Shown here in pieces: positions 25,239-34,477 of a stretch of DNA of 64,000 nt. The notes beneath the pieces were generated by a model that worked only from the letters and a program-made list of their open reading frames with translations, was not told where the DNA came from and made no database searches. Source of the DNA: an uncultured Enterorhabdus sp. Its GTDB lineage: Bacteria > Actinomycetota > Coriobacteriia > Coriobacteriales > Eggerthellaceae. Made by a program: the position numbers and the translations under genes. The stretch is taken from the NCBI GenBank assembly GCA_947649205.1, contig CANSQM010000006.1, positions 1-64,000 on the forward strand, in the 5' to 3' direction. How positions within the stretch are numbered: position 1 is the first letter of the stretch; each line of letters starts with the position of its first letter.

Positions 25239-26024
25239 ATGGTTCCCGAGGAAGAGAACGACGGCCTGCTGGACGCCGAGCGTCACCAGGCCCGCCACAC
25301 CATCGCGGCCCGGGCCCAGCTGTTCCCCGTGGCCGAGAAGTTCGTGTCTGTGAACGGGGAGGGGCTGGCCTCCGGGCGTCCGGCGGCCTTCATCCGGTTC
25401 GCCGGCTGCAACATGTGGTGCACCTACTGCGATACCCGCTGGGCGAACCATCCCCTCGTGGAGGTGGAAGGGTGGAGCGTGCCCCAGCTGTTGGCCTGGG
25501 TGGCCGAGACCGGGGTGTCCTGCGTGACGCTCACCGGCGGCGAGCCGCTTCTGCAGCCCTACCTGCCCGATCTGGTGCAGGCGCTGCTGTCGGTGGAGAG
25601 CCCCTGTCCCCTGCGGGTGGAGATCGAGACCAACGGCTCGCGCGATCTGGCCCCCCTGGCCCACTTGCGCGAGGCCTGCGCCGAGGCGGGGCTGCCGGGC
25701 AGCCTGCACTTCACCGTGGATTGGAAGACGCCTACGGCCGGTGAGGCCGTGTCGGCCGCCATGCGCCGCGAGAACTACGATTTGCTGGACGACCGCGATG
25801 CCGTGAAGTTCGTCGTGGGCAGCGAGGAGGACCTGGCCTTCATGGAGCGTATGGCCGACGAGGCGGCGCTGTGGGATCGCTGCACGGTGCTCGCGAGCCC
25901 CGTGTGGGGCACCCTGGAGCCGGCCGCCATCGCCGCCTACCTCATCGAGCACGGCCTGGATCGCGCCCGCTTGCAGCTGCAGCTGCACAAGATCATCTGG
26001 CCTAACGAGACCAAGGGAGTGTAG
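25239..26024 (+). CDS. queE: 7-carboxy-7-deazaguanine synthase QueE (radical SAM)
   Basis: QueE rearranges 6-carboxytetrahydropterin to 7-carboxy-7-deazaguanine using S-adenosylmethionine and a [4Fe-4S] cluster. The cluster motif CxxxCxxC is CNMWCTYC near residue 64, preceded by RFAGC. TLTGGEPLLQP is the SAM-binding GGE motif. The 261-residue protein starts 4 bp after queD with GAAGGACGCGTAGGG as ribosome site. Its N-terminal 25 residues are an extension before the usual FVSVNGEG start. Confidence 0.95.
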   Translation: MVPEEENDGLLDAERHQARHTIAARAQLFPVAEKFVSVNGEGLASGRPAAFIRFAGCNMWCTYCDTRWANHPLVEVEGWSVPQLLAWVAETGVSCVTLTGGEPLLQPYLPDLVQALLSVESPCPLRVEIETNGSRDLAPLAHLREACAEAGLPGSLHFTVDWKTPTAGEAVSAAMRRENYDLLDDRDAVKFVVGSEEDLAFMERMADEAALWDRCTVLASPVWGTLEPAAIAAYLIEHGLDRARLQLQLHKIIWPNETKGV

Positions 26025-26720
26025 ATGAGCCATCGGGAAAAGGCCCTCGTGCTGTGCTCGGGCGGCGTGGATTCCACGACGCTGCTCGCCGGGGCCGTGG
26101 AGCGCTTCGGCGCCGAGAACGTGTACGCTCTGTCCATCAGCTACGGGCAGAGGCACATCCGCGAGATCGAGGCGGCCCGGGCCGTGGCGGCCCACTACGG
26201 GGTGGAGCAGCGCTTCCTGGACTTGGGGGCCATCTTCGCCGACAGCGCCTGCTCGCTTTTGTCCCACTCCGACGAGGCGGTGCCCGCGGGCTCCTACGGG
26301 GAGCAGCAGGAAGCGGCCGAGGGGGGCATCGTGAGCACCTACGTGCCCTTCCGCAACGGGCTGTTCCTGTCCTCGGCGGCTTCCATGGCCCTTTCCCTGG
26401 GCTGCTCGGTGGTGCTCTACGGCGCCCACCACGACGACTGGGCCGGCGCCGCCTACCCCGATTGCTCGCCGGCGTTCGTGGAGGCCATGGCCGCCGCCAT
26501 CGCCGAGGGCACCGGCGGTGAGTTGCGTCTGGAGGCCCCGTTCGTGACCTGGTCGAAGGCAGACATCGTGGCCGAGGGGCTGCGCCTGGCTGTGCCCTAC
26601 GAGCTGACCTGGTCCTGCTACGAGGGGGGTGCGGCCCCCTGCGGCGCGTGCGCCACCTGCCTCGACCGGGCGGCGGCCTTCGCCGCCAACCATGTTGAAG
26701 ACCCCGCGTTGAAGGGATAG
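26025..26720 (+). CDS. queC: 7-cyano-7-deazaguanine synthase QueC
   Basis: QueC turns 7-carboxy-7-deazaguanine to preQ0 with ATP and ammonia. The PP-loop SGGVDSTTLL is near residue 11. The zinc-binding cysteines are in CYEGGAAPCGACATCLDR near residue 205. YGAHHDDWAGAAYPDC is the conserved central motif. The ATG follows the queE stop without a gap, which suggests translational coupling. 231 residues is normal length. Confidence 0.96.
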   Translation: MSHREKALVLCSGGVDSTTLLAGAVERFGAENVYALSISYGQRHIREIEAARAVAAHYGVEQRFLDLGAIFADSACSLLSHSDEAVPAGSYGEQQEAAEGGIVSTYVPFRNGLFLSSAASMALSLGCSVVLYGAHHDDWAGAAYPDCSPAFVEAMAAAIAEGTGGELRLEAPFVTWSKADIVAEGLRLAVPYELTWSCYEGGAAPCGACATCLDRAAAFAANHVEDPALKG

Positions 26721-26723
26721 CCC

Positions 26724-27665
26724 ATGAAACCGATGGAAATGGCCGAAGCGCTGTTCGGGGAAGATACCGATGGGGCGGCAACGGCGAGCACCGAGGGGTC
26801 AGTGGACTCCTCGGCCCTGGCCGCCATCGCGGCCCACTTGGAGCGGGAACAGCCCGCCCCGACCTTGTCGTCCGCGCGGGCCGCGACTCGCGGCAGCGAG
26901 GCCATCGACTTGGCCAGCGCCCGCGAAGAGGGCCTGCGCACGGCCACGGCACCCCAGCACTACGTAGATGCGGTGAAGCGCCAGAAGATCGCCGCCGGTA
27001 CGGCCAAGAAGGCGAAGGCGGCGGCTTCGGAGGATGAGGCCGCCCCGAAGGCGACGGAGGCCGCGCCCGCAAAGACGGCGAAGTCCGCGAAGGCCCCGGC
27101 GAAGAAGGCCGCGAAAGCCGTCGGCAGCGCCCGGGCCGCGAAGGCCCCCGCTCCGGCCCCGGCCGCGGGCCGCGACGAGGACGAGGCCCGGGCCGGCGGC
27201 GTCACGCACCTGGGCAGCCAGGGCACCCAGTACCCGACCGATTACGATCCGAGCGTGCTGGAGACCTTCGAGAACAAGCACCCGGGCAACGACTACTTCG
27301 TGAAGTTCAACTGCCCCGAGTTCACGAGCCTATGCCCCATCACCGGCCAGCCGGACTTCGCCACCATCTACATCTCCTACGTGCCCGGCGAGCGCATGGT
27401 GGAATCCAAGAGCCTGAAGCTGTACCTGTTCAGCTTCCGCAACCACGGCGACTTCCACGAGGACTGCATGAACATCATCATGAAGGACCTCATCGCGCTC
27501 ATGGATCCGAAGTACATCGAGGTGTGGGGCAAGTTCACGCCCCGGGGCGGCATCTCCATCGACCCGTACTGCAACTACGGCCGTCCCGGCACCCGGTGGG
27601 AGGAAGTGGCCTGGACGCGCCTGGCCAACCACGACCTGTACCCCGAGAAGGTGGACAATCGGTAA
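26724..27665 (+). CDS. queF: NADPH-dependent preQ0 reductase QueF with long Ala/Lys-rich N-terminal tail
   Basis: QueF reduces preQ0 to preQ1. The catalytic domain lies in the last 150 residues: [19 protein letters not shown] with the nucleophilic Cys, [21 protein letters not shown] with the NADPH motif, and GRPGTRW at the end. That is the size of the short, single-domain QueF type. The first 150 residues have no counterpart in the enzyme; residues about 90-150 are rich in Ala, Lys and Pro ([24 protein letters not shown]), like histone H1-type tails. The start ATG is 3 bp after queC, so the extension is likely translated. Its role is unknown. Confidence 0.93.
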   Translation: MKPMEMAEALFGEDTDGAATASTEGSVDSSALAAIAAHLEREQPAPTLSSARAATRGSEAIDLASAREEGLRTATAPQHYVDAVKRQKIAAGTAKKAKAAASEDEAAPKATEAAPAKTAKSAKAPAKKAAKAVGSARAAKAPAPAPAAGRDEDEARAGGVTHLGSQGTQYPTDYDPSVLETFENKHPGNDYFVKFNCPEFTSLCPITGQPDFATIYISYVPGERMVESKSLKLYLFSFRNHGDFHEDCMNIIMKDLIALMDPKYIEVWGKFTPRGGISIDPYCNYGRPGTRWEEVAWTRLANHDLYPEKVDNR

Positions 27666-27758
27666 AACGGCGCGCGGTCGATGACAGCGGGGGCGCTTTG
27701 TGGGAGAATGGCCCATGAGAAACAAGAGCATTTCGCACGTTAGGTAGCCCGAAAGACC

Positions 27759-30700
27759 ATGACAGCGCAGTTCAGTATCAGGGAAGCCGCTCCCGAGGCC
27801 GTCCGTTGCCTCCAGCGCGAGCTGGCCCTGCCCCGCTTCATCGCCGCCACCCTCGTCGGCCGCGGCATCGACACGCCCGCGGCGGCGCGGCACTTCCTGA
27901 GCCCCTCGCTCGACCGCGACTGGCTGAACCCCCGCGACATCCCCGGGCTGCCCGAGCTGGCCGACGGTTTGGCGGCGGCCCTCGAGGCGAAGAAGCGCAT
28001 CCTCGTATTCGGCGACTTCGACCTGGACGGCATCTCCGCCACCACGGTGCTCACCCGCGGCCTGCGGGCCCTGGGCGGCTGCGCCTTCCCCTTCATCCCG
28101 CGCCGCTTCGAGGAGGGCTACGGCATCACGGCCGCCGCCTTCGAGCGGGCCCGGGAGCTGGAGCCGGACGTCATCGTCACCGTGGACTGCGGCATCGCCT
28201 GCAAGCACGAGGTGGCCGAGATCGTGAAGACCGGCATCGAGGTGTACATCACCGACCACCACGAGGCCGCCGACCTGGTGCCCGAGGGGGTGTGCGTGGC
28301 CGACCCGAAGATGGAGCCGGGCTGCCCGAGCGCCATTCTGGCCGGCGTGGGCGTGGCCCTGAAGCTCGTGCAGATGCTCGGCGCGCGCCTCGGGTTCCCG
28401 CACCTGTGGCGCAGCTACACCGACTTCGCCACCTTGGGCACCGTGGCCGACCTCATGCCCATGCGCGACGAGAACCGGGCCCTCGTGGCCGACGGCCTGG
28501 CCCGCATGAACGCGAACCCACGGCCCTGTATCGCAGCCCTGCTGGCCACCACGGGCCAGGCGGGCAAGCCCATGACCGCTACCAACCTGTCCTTCTCCCT
28601 CATCCCGCGCCTGAACGCCGCCGGGCGCATGGGCAATGCCGATCTGGCCCTGGATCTGCTCATGTGCGACAACTACGGCGAGTGCTGCGCCATGGCCGAG
28701 CGCCTGGAAGAGGTGAACAACCAGCGCCGGGCCATCGAGGCCGAGCTCTCCGACATCGCCCGCGCCCAGGCCAGCGAGATCTACCACGGCCAGCGGGCCC
28801 TGGTGGTGGCCGGCGAGGGCTGGCACGAGGGCGTGAAGGGCATCGTGGCCTCCCGCCTCGTGAACACCTACGGGGTGCCCTCGCTGCTGTTCACCGTGGA
28901 CGGCGACGAGGCCCGGGGCTCGGGCCGGTCCGTGGGCAACGTGAACCTGTTCGAGGCCGTGGAGTCGCTCTCGCACCTCACCACCCGCTTCGGCGGCCAC
29001 GGGGCCGCCGTGGGGGTCACTATCCCCGTGGAGAACCTGCGCGCCTTCGCCGAGGGGCTCGACGCCTACATGCAGCGGCTGCCCGAGGCGGCCTTCCATC
29101 CCCTCACCACCGTGGACGCCGCCGTGAGCCTGGACGAGCTGACGCTGGAGACCGTGGCCATGGTGGACCGCCTGGCTCCTTTCGGCCAGGAGAACCCCCA
29201 GCCGGTCTTTCTCGCCCGCAACGTCACCCTGGCGAACACCCGGGCCGTGGGCCAGACCAAGGACCACTTCGCCTGCACCCTCACCAACGGCCGGGCCTCG
29301 GTGGCCGGCATCATGTTCCACTGCGCCGCCATTGAGGCGCTGCTCGTGAACGATGCCGTGGTGGACGCCGCCTTCACGGTGCAGATCGACGAGTGGCGCG
29401 GCCGCCATTCGGTGAAGGCCATGCTGGAGACCATCGCCCCGGCCCGCACCTGCGGCGCCCTGGAGGCCTGCCTCGACCCGGAGGCCCGCACCTTCTGCGA
29501 GGAGCTCTTCGCCGAGCGCGACGGGGCCGAGGGCGACGCTGCCCCCGCCCGCGAGGCCATGCCCGATGCCGAGGCGCCCGACCTGGCCGCGGTGCGCCGT
29601 CGTTGGGAGGCCGTGGCCGAGCGCGATCCGGCGGGTCTGGAGGCGCAGATCGTGGCCGCCATCATCGGCGAGGCGCCCCTGCACCCGGCCCAGCGCCGCA
29701 TCCTCGACGCCCTGGCCGCCGGCCAGTCCACCTTCGCCGTCATGGCCACGGGCCGCGGCAAGTCGCTGTGCTTCCAGGTGCACGCCGCCGTGCGCGCCCT
29801 GGCGGCCCGCGAGGCGAGCCTGTTCATCTACCCGCTGCGAGCCCTCATCGCCGACCAGGTGTTCCACCTGCGCGCCGGCCTGGAGCGCTTCGGCATTGCG
29901 AGCGCGGTCATCACGGGGGAGAGCACCCCCGAGGAGCGGGCCCGGGTGTACGCGGGGCTGGCCGACGGCTCGGTGGACATCGTGCTCACCACCCCGGAGT
30001 ACCTCATGTTCCACACCGACGAGCTGGCCGCCTCCGGGCGCATCGGCTTCGTCGTGGTGGACGAGGCCCATCACATCGGCCAGGCCAAGGCTGGCCAGCG
30101 CGTGGCCTACACCCAGCTGGGACGGGCGCTCGCGCGGCTCGGGGAGCCCACGGTGCTCGCCGTGACGGCGACGGCCAACGACTGCATCGCCGACGATATC
30201 GGGGCCGTGCTGCCCCTGAGCGCGTCGGTCATCGACGAGACGGGCCGCGACAACCTGTACCTGGACGACCAGCGCAACATCGCCCATCGGGACGACTACC
30301 TGGCCAACTTGGTGGCCTCCGGCGAGAAGACCGTCGTGTACGTGAACTCGCGGGAGCACTCCGTGGCCCTGGCCCGGCTGCTGCGGCGCCGGGTGCCCCA
30401 GCTGGCCTGCCTCATCGGCTTCTACAACGCCGGGCTGTCCCGGGCCGAGCGCCAGCGGGTGGAGGAGCTGTTCCGCAACGACGACCTGAAGGTGCTCGTG
30501 GCCACCTCGGCCTTCGGCGAGGGGGTGGACATCCCCAACATCCGCCATGTGGTGCTGTACCACCTGCCCTTCAGCGATGTGGAGTTCAACCAGATGAGCG
30601 GCCGAGCGGGCCGCGACGGGAAGCCCGCGTGGGTGCACCTGCTCTACGGCCGGGGCGACGCGGCCTTGAACGAGCGCATCCTGGCCGAGGCTACGCCGGA

Positions 30701-31100
30701 CCACGACGTGATGGCCCAGGTGTACCGCCGTCTGCGCCACTTGCAGCGGGAATGCCCCAACGACTACTTCTGCGCCGGGCCGGCCGACCTGGCCCACGGT
30801 GCTTCTGACGGCTTCCATACGGTCAGCCCCGTATCCGCCGCCTGCGGCCTGGCGGTCTTCCGCGAGCTCGGTCTCATCGAGACGCGCACCGTGCGGGAAG
30901 CCGGCCGGGAGGCCCTGTGGGTGCGGGTGCAGGAGGGGGCCGACCGCGTGGAGCTCACCGACTCGGTGCGCTATCGCGAGGGCATCGACGAGAGAACGGG
31001 ATTCGGCGGCTTCCGCGATTGGGCCCTGGGGCTCGATGCCCAAGGGCTCACCGTGCACCTGTCGCATCCCATCGTGCCGCAGCGCGGCCGCAACGATTAG
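27759..31100 (+). CDS. recJ: RecJ-type exonuclease fused to a RecQ-like helicase
   Basis: The 1113-residue chain joins two enzymes. The N-terminal half (to about residue 590) is a DHH-family single-strand exonuclease: FGDFDLDGISATT at about 85-97 and TDHHEAA at about 165-171 hold metal ligands, and GRSVGNVNLFEAV and GGHGAAVG belong to the DHHA1 region. The C-terminal half is a superfamily 2 helicase of RecQ type: Walker A MATGRGKSLCFQ at about 662, VDEAHH at about 768, TATAND and QMSGRAGRDGKP. The two activities probably work on the same substrate in DNA repair. It follows queF by 93 bp and precedes the relA-type gene by 13 bp. Confidence 0.9.
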   Translation: MTAQFSIREAAPEAVRCLQRELALPRFIAATLVGRGIDTPAAARHFLSPSLDRDWLNPRDIPGLPELADGLAAALEAKKRILVFGDFDLDGISATTVLTRGLRALGGCAFPFIPRRFEEGYGITAAAFERARELEPDVIVTVDCGIACKHEVAEIVKTGIEVYITDHHEAADLVPEGVCVADPKMEPGCPSAILAGVGVALKLVQMLGARLGFPHLWRSYTDFATLGTVADLMPMRDENRALVADGLARMNANPRPCIAALLATTGQAGKPMTATNLSFSLIPRLNAAGRMGNADLALDLLMCDNYGECCAMAERLEEVNNQRRAIEAELSDIARAQASEIYHGQRALVVAGEGWHEGVKGIVASRLVNTYGVPSLLFTVDGDEARGSGRSVGNVNLFEAVESLSHLTTRFGGHGAAVGVTIPVENLRAFAEGLDAYMQRLPEAAFHPLTTVDAAVSLDELTLETVAMVDRLAPFGQENPQPVFLARNVTLANTRAVGQTKDHFACTLTNGRASVAGIMFHCAAIEALLVNDAVVDAAFTVQIDEWRGRHSVKAMLETIAPARTCGALEACLDPEARTFCEELFAERDGAEGDAAPAREAMPDAEAPDLAAVRRRWEAVAERDPAGLEAQIVAAIIGEAPLHPAQRRILDALAAGQSTFAVMATGRGKSLCFQVHAAVRALAAREASLFIYPLRALIADQVFHLRAGLERFGIASAVITGESTPEERARVYAGLADGSVDIVLTTPEYLMFHTDELAASGRIGFVVVDEAHHIGQAKAGQRVAYTQLGRALARLGEPTVLAVTATANDCIADDIGAVLPLSASVIDETGRDNLYLDDQRNIAHRDDYLANLVASGEKTVVYVNSREHSVALARLLRRRVPQLACLIGFYNAGLSRAERQRVEELFRNDDLKVLVATSAFGEGVDIPNIRHVVLYHLPFSDVEFNQMSGRAGRDGKPAWVHLLYGRGDAALNERILAEATPDHDVMAQVYRRLRHLQRECPNDYFCAGPADLAHGASDGFHTVSPVSAACGLAVFRELGLIETRTVREAGREALWVRVQEGADRVELTDSVRYREGIDERTGFGGFRDWALGLDAQGLTVHLSHPIVPQRGRND

Positions 31101-31113
31101 GAAGGGGAGCGCT

Positions 31114-33498
31114 GTGAGCGCTGAGAGAGACGAGATCAACGCCTGCCCGGCCCCGGGCGCGCCGAGCGGCGCGGCCACCAAGCAGACCGTGGACGCCCTG
31201 CTCGGGCGCCCCGATCCCACGGGCCAGTCCGCCGCCTCGGCGGCTTCCACTCCCGCCGACCGCTTCGCCGAGCTGCAACGGCTCACGGCCGCCTACATGG
31301 ACGAGGCCGAGGAGGCCATACTGAAGCGGGCCTTCGAGTTCGCGGCCGAGGCCCATGCGGGCCAGTGCCGCAAGTCCGGTGAGCCCTTCATCATCCACCC
31401 CATCGAGGTGAGCATCATCCTGGCCGATCTGCGTATGGATGCCGAGACCATCGCCGCGGCGCTGCTCCACGACACGGTGGAGGACACGAAGGTAACCGGC
31501 GAGGAGGTGGAGCGCGTCTTCAACCCCCAGGTGAGAGCTTTGGTGGAGGGGGTCACCAAGATCACCCGCATCGAGGTGGAGTCGCTCACCGACGAGCAGG
31601 CCGCCACCATTCGCAAGATGTTCGTGGCCATGTCCAAGGACATCCGCGTCATCGTCATCAAGCTGGCCGACCGCCTGCACAACATGCGCACGCTCGCGGC
31701 CCTGCGGGAGGATCGGCGCATCTTCAAGTCCCGCGAGACGCTGGAGATCTATGCTCCCATCGCCCACCGCCTCGGCATCAACTCCATCAAGTGGGAGCTG
31801 GAGGACCTGTCCTTCTTCTACCTGGAGCCCAACAAGTACAAGCAGGTGTCCCGCATGGTCACCGAGTCTCGCGCCGAGCGCGAGAAGTACCTGGCCGACG
31901 TCATCGCGGTGCTCCACGACGAGATGGACAAGCTCGGCATCACCGCCCAGATCATGGGCCGGCCCAAGCACCTGTACTCCATCTACCAGAAGATGACCAA
32001 GAAGGGGAAGGGCTTCTCGGAGATCTACGACCTCATCGCCGTGCGCATCATCACGAGCTCGGTGAAGGACTGCTACTCGGCCCTGGGCGCGGTGCACACC
32101 ATCTGGCATCCCATGCCCGGCCGCTTCAAAGACTACATCGCCATGCCGAAGTTCAACATGTACCAGTCGCTGCACACGACGGTCATGGGCCCGACGGGCC
32201 GGCCCTTGGAGGTGCAGATCCGCACCGAGGAGATGCACCGCAACTCCGAGTACGGCGTGGCGGCCCACTGGCGCTACAAGGAGACGGGCGGCTCGCGCCC
32301 CGGCGGCAAGGACAACCTGGACGCCCAGCTGGCGTGGCTGCGCCAGATGGTGGACTGGCAGGACGAGACCGAGGACTCCCGAGAGTTCTTGAAGTCCCTC
32401 AAGATGGACCTCGACAACTCCGAGGTGTTCGTCTTCACGCCCCAGGGCGAGGTCATCTCCCTGCGGGCCGGTTCCACCCCCATCGACTTCGCCTACGCCA
32501 TCCACACCGAGGTGGGCAACCACTGCGTCGGGGCCAAGGTGAACGGCTCCATCGTGCCCCTCTCCTACAAGCTGCAGGTGGGCGACCGCGTGGAGATTCT
32601 CACCCAGAAGAGCGCCGGGCCCTCCCGAGACTGGCTGGGGCTCGTGAAGACCCCCTCGGCCCGCAGCAAGATTCGCTCCTACTTCTCGAAGGTGACGCGC
32701 TCCGACGATCTTCAGATGGGCCGCGACATGCTGGCCCGGGAGATGCGCAAGCACGGCCTGGGCATCTCCAACGCCCAGTCGCTGCGGGCGCTGAAGCTGG
32801 TGGCCGAGGCCATGGGCTTCAAGGATCCCGACGATATGTTCGTGCAGGTGGGCGCTGGTAAGGAGCGGGCCCAGCACGTGAGCAACCGCCTGCTGAAGAT
32901 CCTCGTGGACAAGGGCAACGAGGAGGCGGGCAAGCCCTCGGTGGGCTCCTCGGCCTCTTCCACGGGCATCATGCCCCCCATGCTCACGAGCGTGAAGCGC
33001 CCCAAGAAGCACGAGACCCACACCTCCCAGGGCATTGTGGTGAAGGGGGTCGACGACGTGCTCGTGCGCCTGTCGCGCTGCTGCAACCCCGTGCCCGGCG
33101 ATGACATTCTGGGGTTTGTGACCCGGGGCCGCGGCGTGTCGGTGCACCGGGCCGACTGCCCCAACGCCATCGACCTGAAGCGCCATCCCGAGCGCATCAT
33201 CGACGTGGAATGGGAGGGTAGCCCCTCGGCGGCGGCCACCTACCAGGTGGAGATCTACATCGAGGCCCTCGACCGCATGAACCTGCTGCTGGACGTGACC
33301 CGGGTGATCTCCGAGATGGGGGCCAACGTGCTGTCCTGCAACACCACCACCCATCGCGACAGCATGGTGGAGATGCGCTTTTTGTTCCAGCTGAGCGATC
33401 TGTCGATCATCAAGCGCATGACAAAGCGCCTGACCGATGTGGACGGCGTCTTCGATGCCCATAGAATGATGCCCAACGGGTCTCGTTCGGCTAAGTAG
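31114..33498 (+). CDS. rel: Bifunctional (p)ppGpp synthetase/hydrolase (RelA/SpoT)
   Basis: This makes and degrades the stringent-response alarmone. The 794-residue chain has in order the HD hydrolase domain (SGEPFIIHPIEV and LLHDTVEDTKVT), the synthetase domain (YSIYQKMTKKGKGFSEIYDL), the TGS domain (VFVFTPQGEVISLRAGSTPID), and a C-terminal ACT domain (YIEALDRMNLLLDVTRVI). The hydrolase residues HD and ED are kept, so both activities are expected. The GTG at 31114 follows GGAAGGGGAGC. A 50-residue variable N-terminus precedes the HD domain. It is probably co-transcribed with the RecJ fusion. The stop TAG lies in the palindrome TCGGCTA-AG-TAGCCGA. Confidence 0.95.
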   Translation: MSAERDEINACPAPGAPSGAATKQTVDALLGRPDPTGQSAASAASTPADRFAELQRLTAAYMDEAEEAILKRAFEFAAEAHAGQCRKSGEPFIIHPIEVSIILADLRMDAETIAAALLHDTVEDTKVTGEEVERVFNPQVRALVEGVTKITRIEVESLTDEQAATIRKMFVAMSKDIRVIVIKLADRLHNMRTLAALREDRRIFKSRETLEIYAPIAHRLGINSIKWELEDLSFFYLEPNKYKQVSRMVTESRAEREKYLADVIAVLHDEMDKLGITAQIMGRPKHLYSIYQKMTKKGKGFSEIYDLIAVRIITSSVKDCYSALGAVHTIWHPMPGRFKDYIAMPKFNMYQSLHTTVMGPTGRPLEVQIRTEEMHRNSEYGVAAHWRYKETGGSRPGGKDNLDAQLAWLRQMVDWQDETEDSREFLKSLKMDLDNSEVFVFTPQGEVISLRAGSTPIDFAYAIHTEVGNHCVGAKVNGSIVPLSYKLQVGDRVEILTQKSAGPSRDWLGLVKTPSARSKIRSYFSKVTRSDDLQMGRDMLAREMRKHGLGISNAQSLRALKLVAEAMGFKDPDDMFVQVGAGKERAQHVSNRLLKILVDKGNEEAGKPSVGSSASSTGIMPPMLTSVKRPKKHETHTSQGIVVKGVDDVLVRLSRCCNPVPGDDILGFVTRGRGVSVHRADCPNAIDLKRHPERIIDVEWEGSPSAAATYQVEIYIEALDRMNLLLDVTRVISEMGANVLSCNTTTHRDSMVEMRFLFQLSDLSIIKRMTKRLTDVDGVFDAHRMMPNGSRSAK

Positions 33499-33683
33499 CC
33501 GACCGGGACGCCCCGGATGACCTCAAGAAAGAATGAGCTTGGGGGAAGACGTCGGGTGCCTTGACCGAGCGAGTTCCGCAGCGAACGAAACAGTCCGGCG
33601 GACTGTTTCGCAGAGCGAGGACTGTTTGAGCGAATCAAGGTATCTGGCGGCTCCCCTCCGGATGATCTCAAGAAAGGACGAGC
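33487..33683. repeat. Stop palindrome, flanking direct repeats and nested-hairpin element
   Basis: TCGGCTA (33487-33493) and TAGCCGA (33496-33502) are inverted over the stop codon. Two 26-bp direct repeats (33513-33538 and 33658-33683, 23 of 26 identical) flank an element with a perfect inner hairpin, CGAAACAGTCC-GGC-GGACTGTTTCG (33586-33610), and weaker outer pairing. The second repeat holds the ribosome site of the next gene. The core is shared with the hairpin at 59841-59863. Confidence 0.75.
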
Positions 33684-33684
33684 A

Positions 33685-34359
33685 ATGGCTGTGGAATTGT
33701 ATGACGTGAGCGGGCTGTGCGTTGATGTGAGGTACATGGTGATGGGGGTGCTCGCCAACAACGTGTACCTCGTCTCCGACGGGGAGGGCACCTTCGTGGT
33801 GGACCCCTCCTGCGATGCCGAGAAGATCCTCGCGGCTCTGGGCGAGGCGAGGCTCGACGCCATCGTGCTCACCCACGGCCACTTCGACCACACCGGGGCC
33901 GCAGCGGCCCTGCGGGAGGCCACGGGCGCTCCGGTCATCGCCTCGGTGCTCGATGCCCCCCAGATCGAGAACCCCGCCGGCGCCGATCTGGCCAGTCGCG
34001 GCGTCCCTTGCCCGGTGGACCGCACCGTGGCCCAGGGCGACATCGTGGAGGTGGGCTCCATGAAGTGGAAGGTCATCGAGACCCCGGGGCACACCCCCGG
34101 TTCCCTCTGCCTGTTCAACATCCCTCAATTCGGCAACCATCCCGAGGGGCTGCCGGTGCTCATCTCCGGCGACACCCTGTTCGCCGGCACCATCGGCCGC
34201 ACCGACTTCGAGGGCGGTTCCATGGCCGATATGCGCGCCTCCCTGAAGAAGCTGGCGGCCCTGCCCGATGACACGGCCGTGCTGCCCGGCCACAACAGCC
34301 TCACCACCATCGGCGCCGAGCGCCGCCGCGTCTTCGCCCTCTACGGCGACCCGGAGTAG
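33685..34359 (+). CDS. Metallo-beta-lactamase-fold hydrolase (glyoxalase II-like)
   Basis: The 224-residue cytoplasmic protein has the metal-binding pattern of the family: THGHFDHTG near residue 69, the HTPGS motif near 139, ISGDTLF near 159 and PGHNS near 202. Such small proteins hydrolyse thioesters such as S-lactoylglutathione or related compounds, but the true substrate is unknown. An AAGAAAGGACGAGCA ribosome site precedes the ATG. It lies 186 bp after the relA-type gene, separated by the palindromic element. Confidence 0.9.
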   Translation: MAVELYDVSGLCVDVRYMVMGVLANNVYLVSDGEGTFVVDPSCDAEKILAALGEARLDAIVLTHGHFDHTGAAAALREATGAPVIASVLDAPQIENPAGADLASRGVPCPVDRTVAQGDIVEVGSMKWKVIETPGHTPGSLCLFNIPQFGNHPEGLPVLISGDTLFAGTIGRTDFEGGSMADMRASLKKLAALPDDTAVLPGHNSLTTIGAERRRVFALYGDPE

Positions 34360-34477
34360 GGCTCGTGCCAAGATTGACAAAAAACACGGGGAGTTTGCAC
34401 GGTAAGGCGCCTTGTCATAGGGTAGACTTAGGGCGGTACGCTTTTTCGGCACCGAACCGTCCGTTGGAAGGAACTCC

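Noticed and set aside
27330..31286. A very long open frame (about 1318 codons) on the minus strand opposite the RecJ fusion gene
   Set aside because: It is the mirror of a high-GC gene; its product is His/Gly/Ala-rich with no known domain, while the plus strand has clear motifs.
34374..34402. A sigma-70 promoter with TTGACA before the phosphate permease gene
   Set aside because: The -35 is perfect, but no -10-like hexamer occurs at 16-18 bp.
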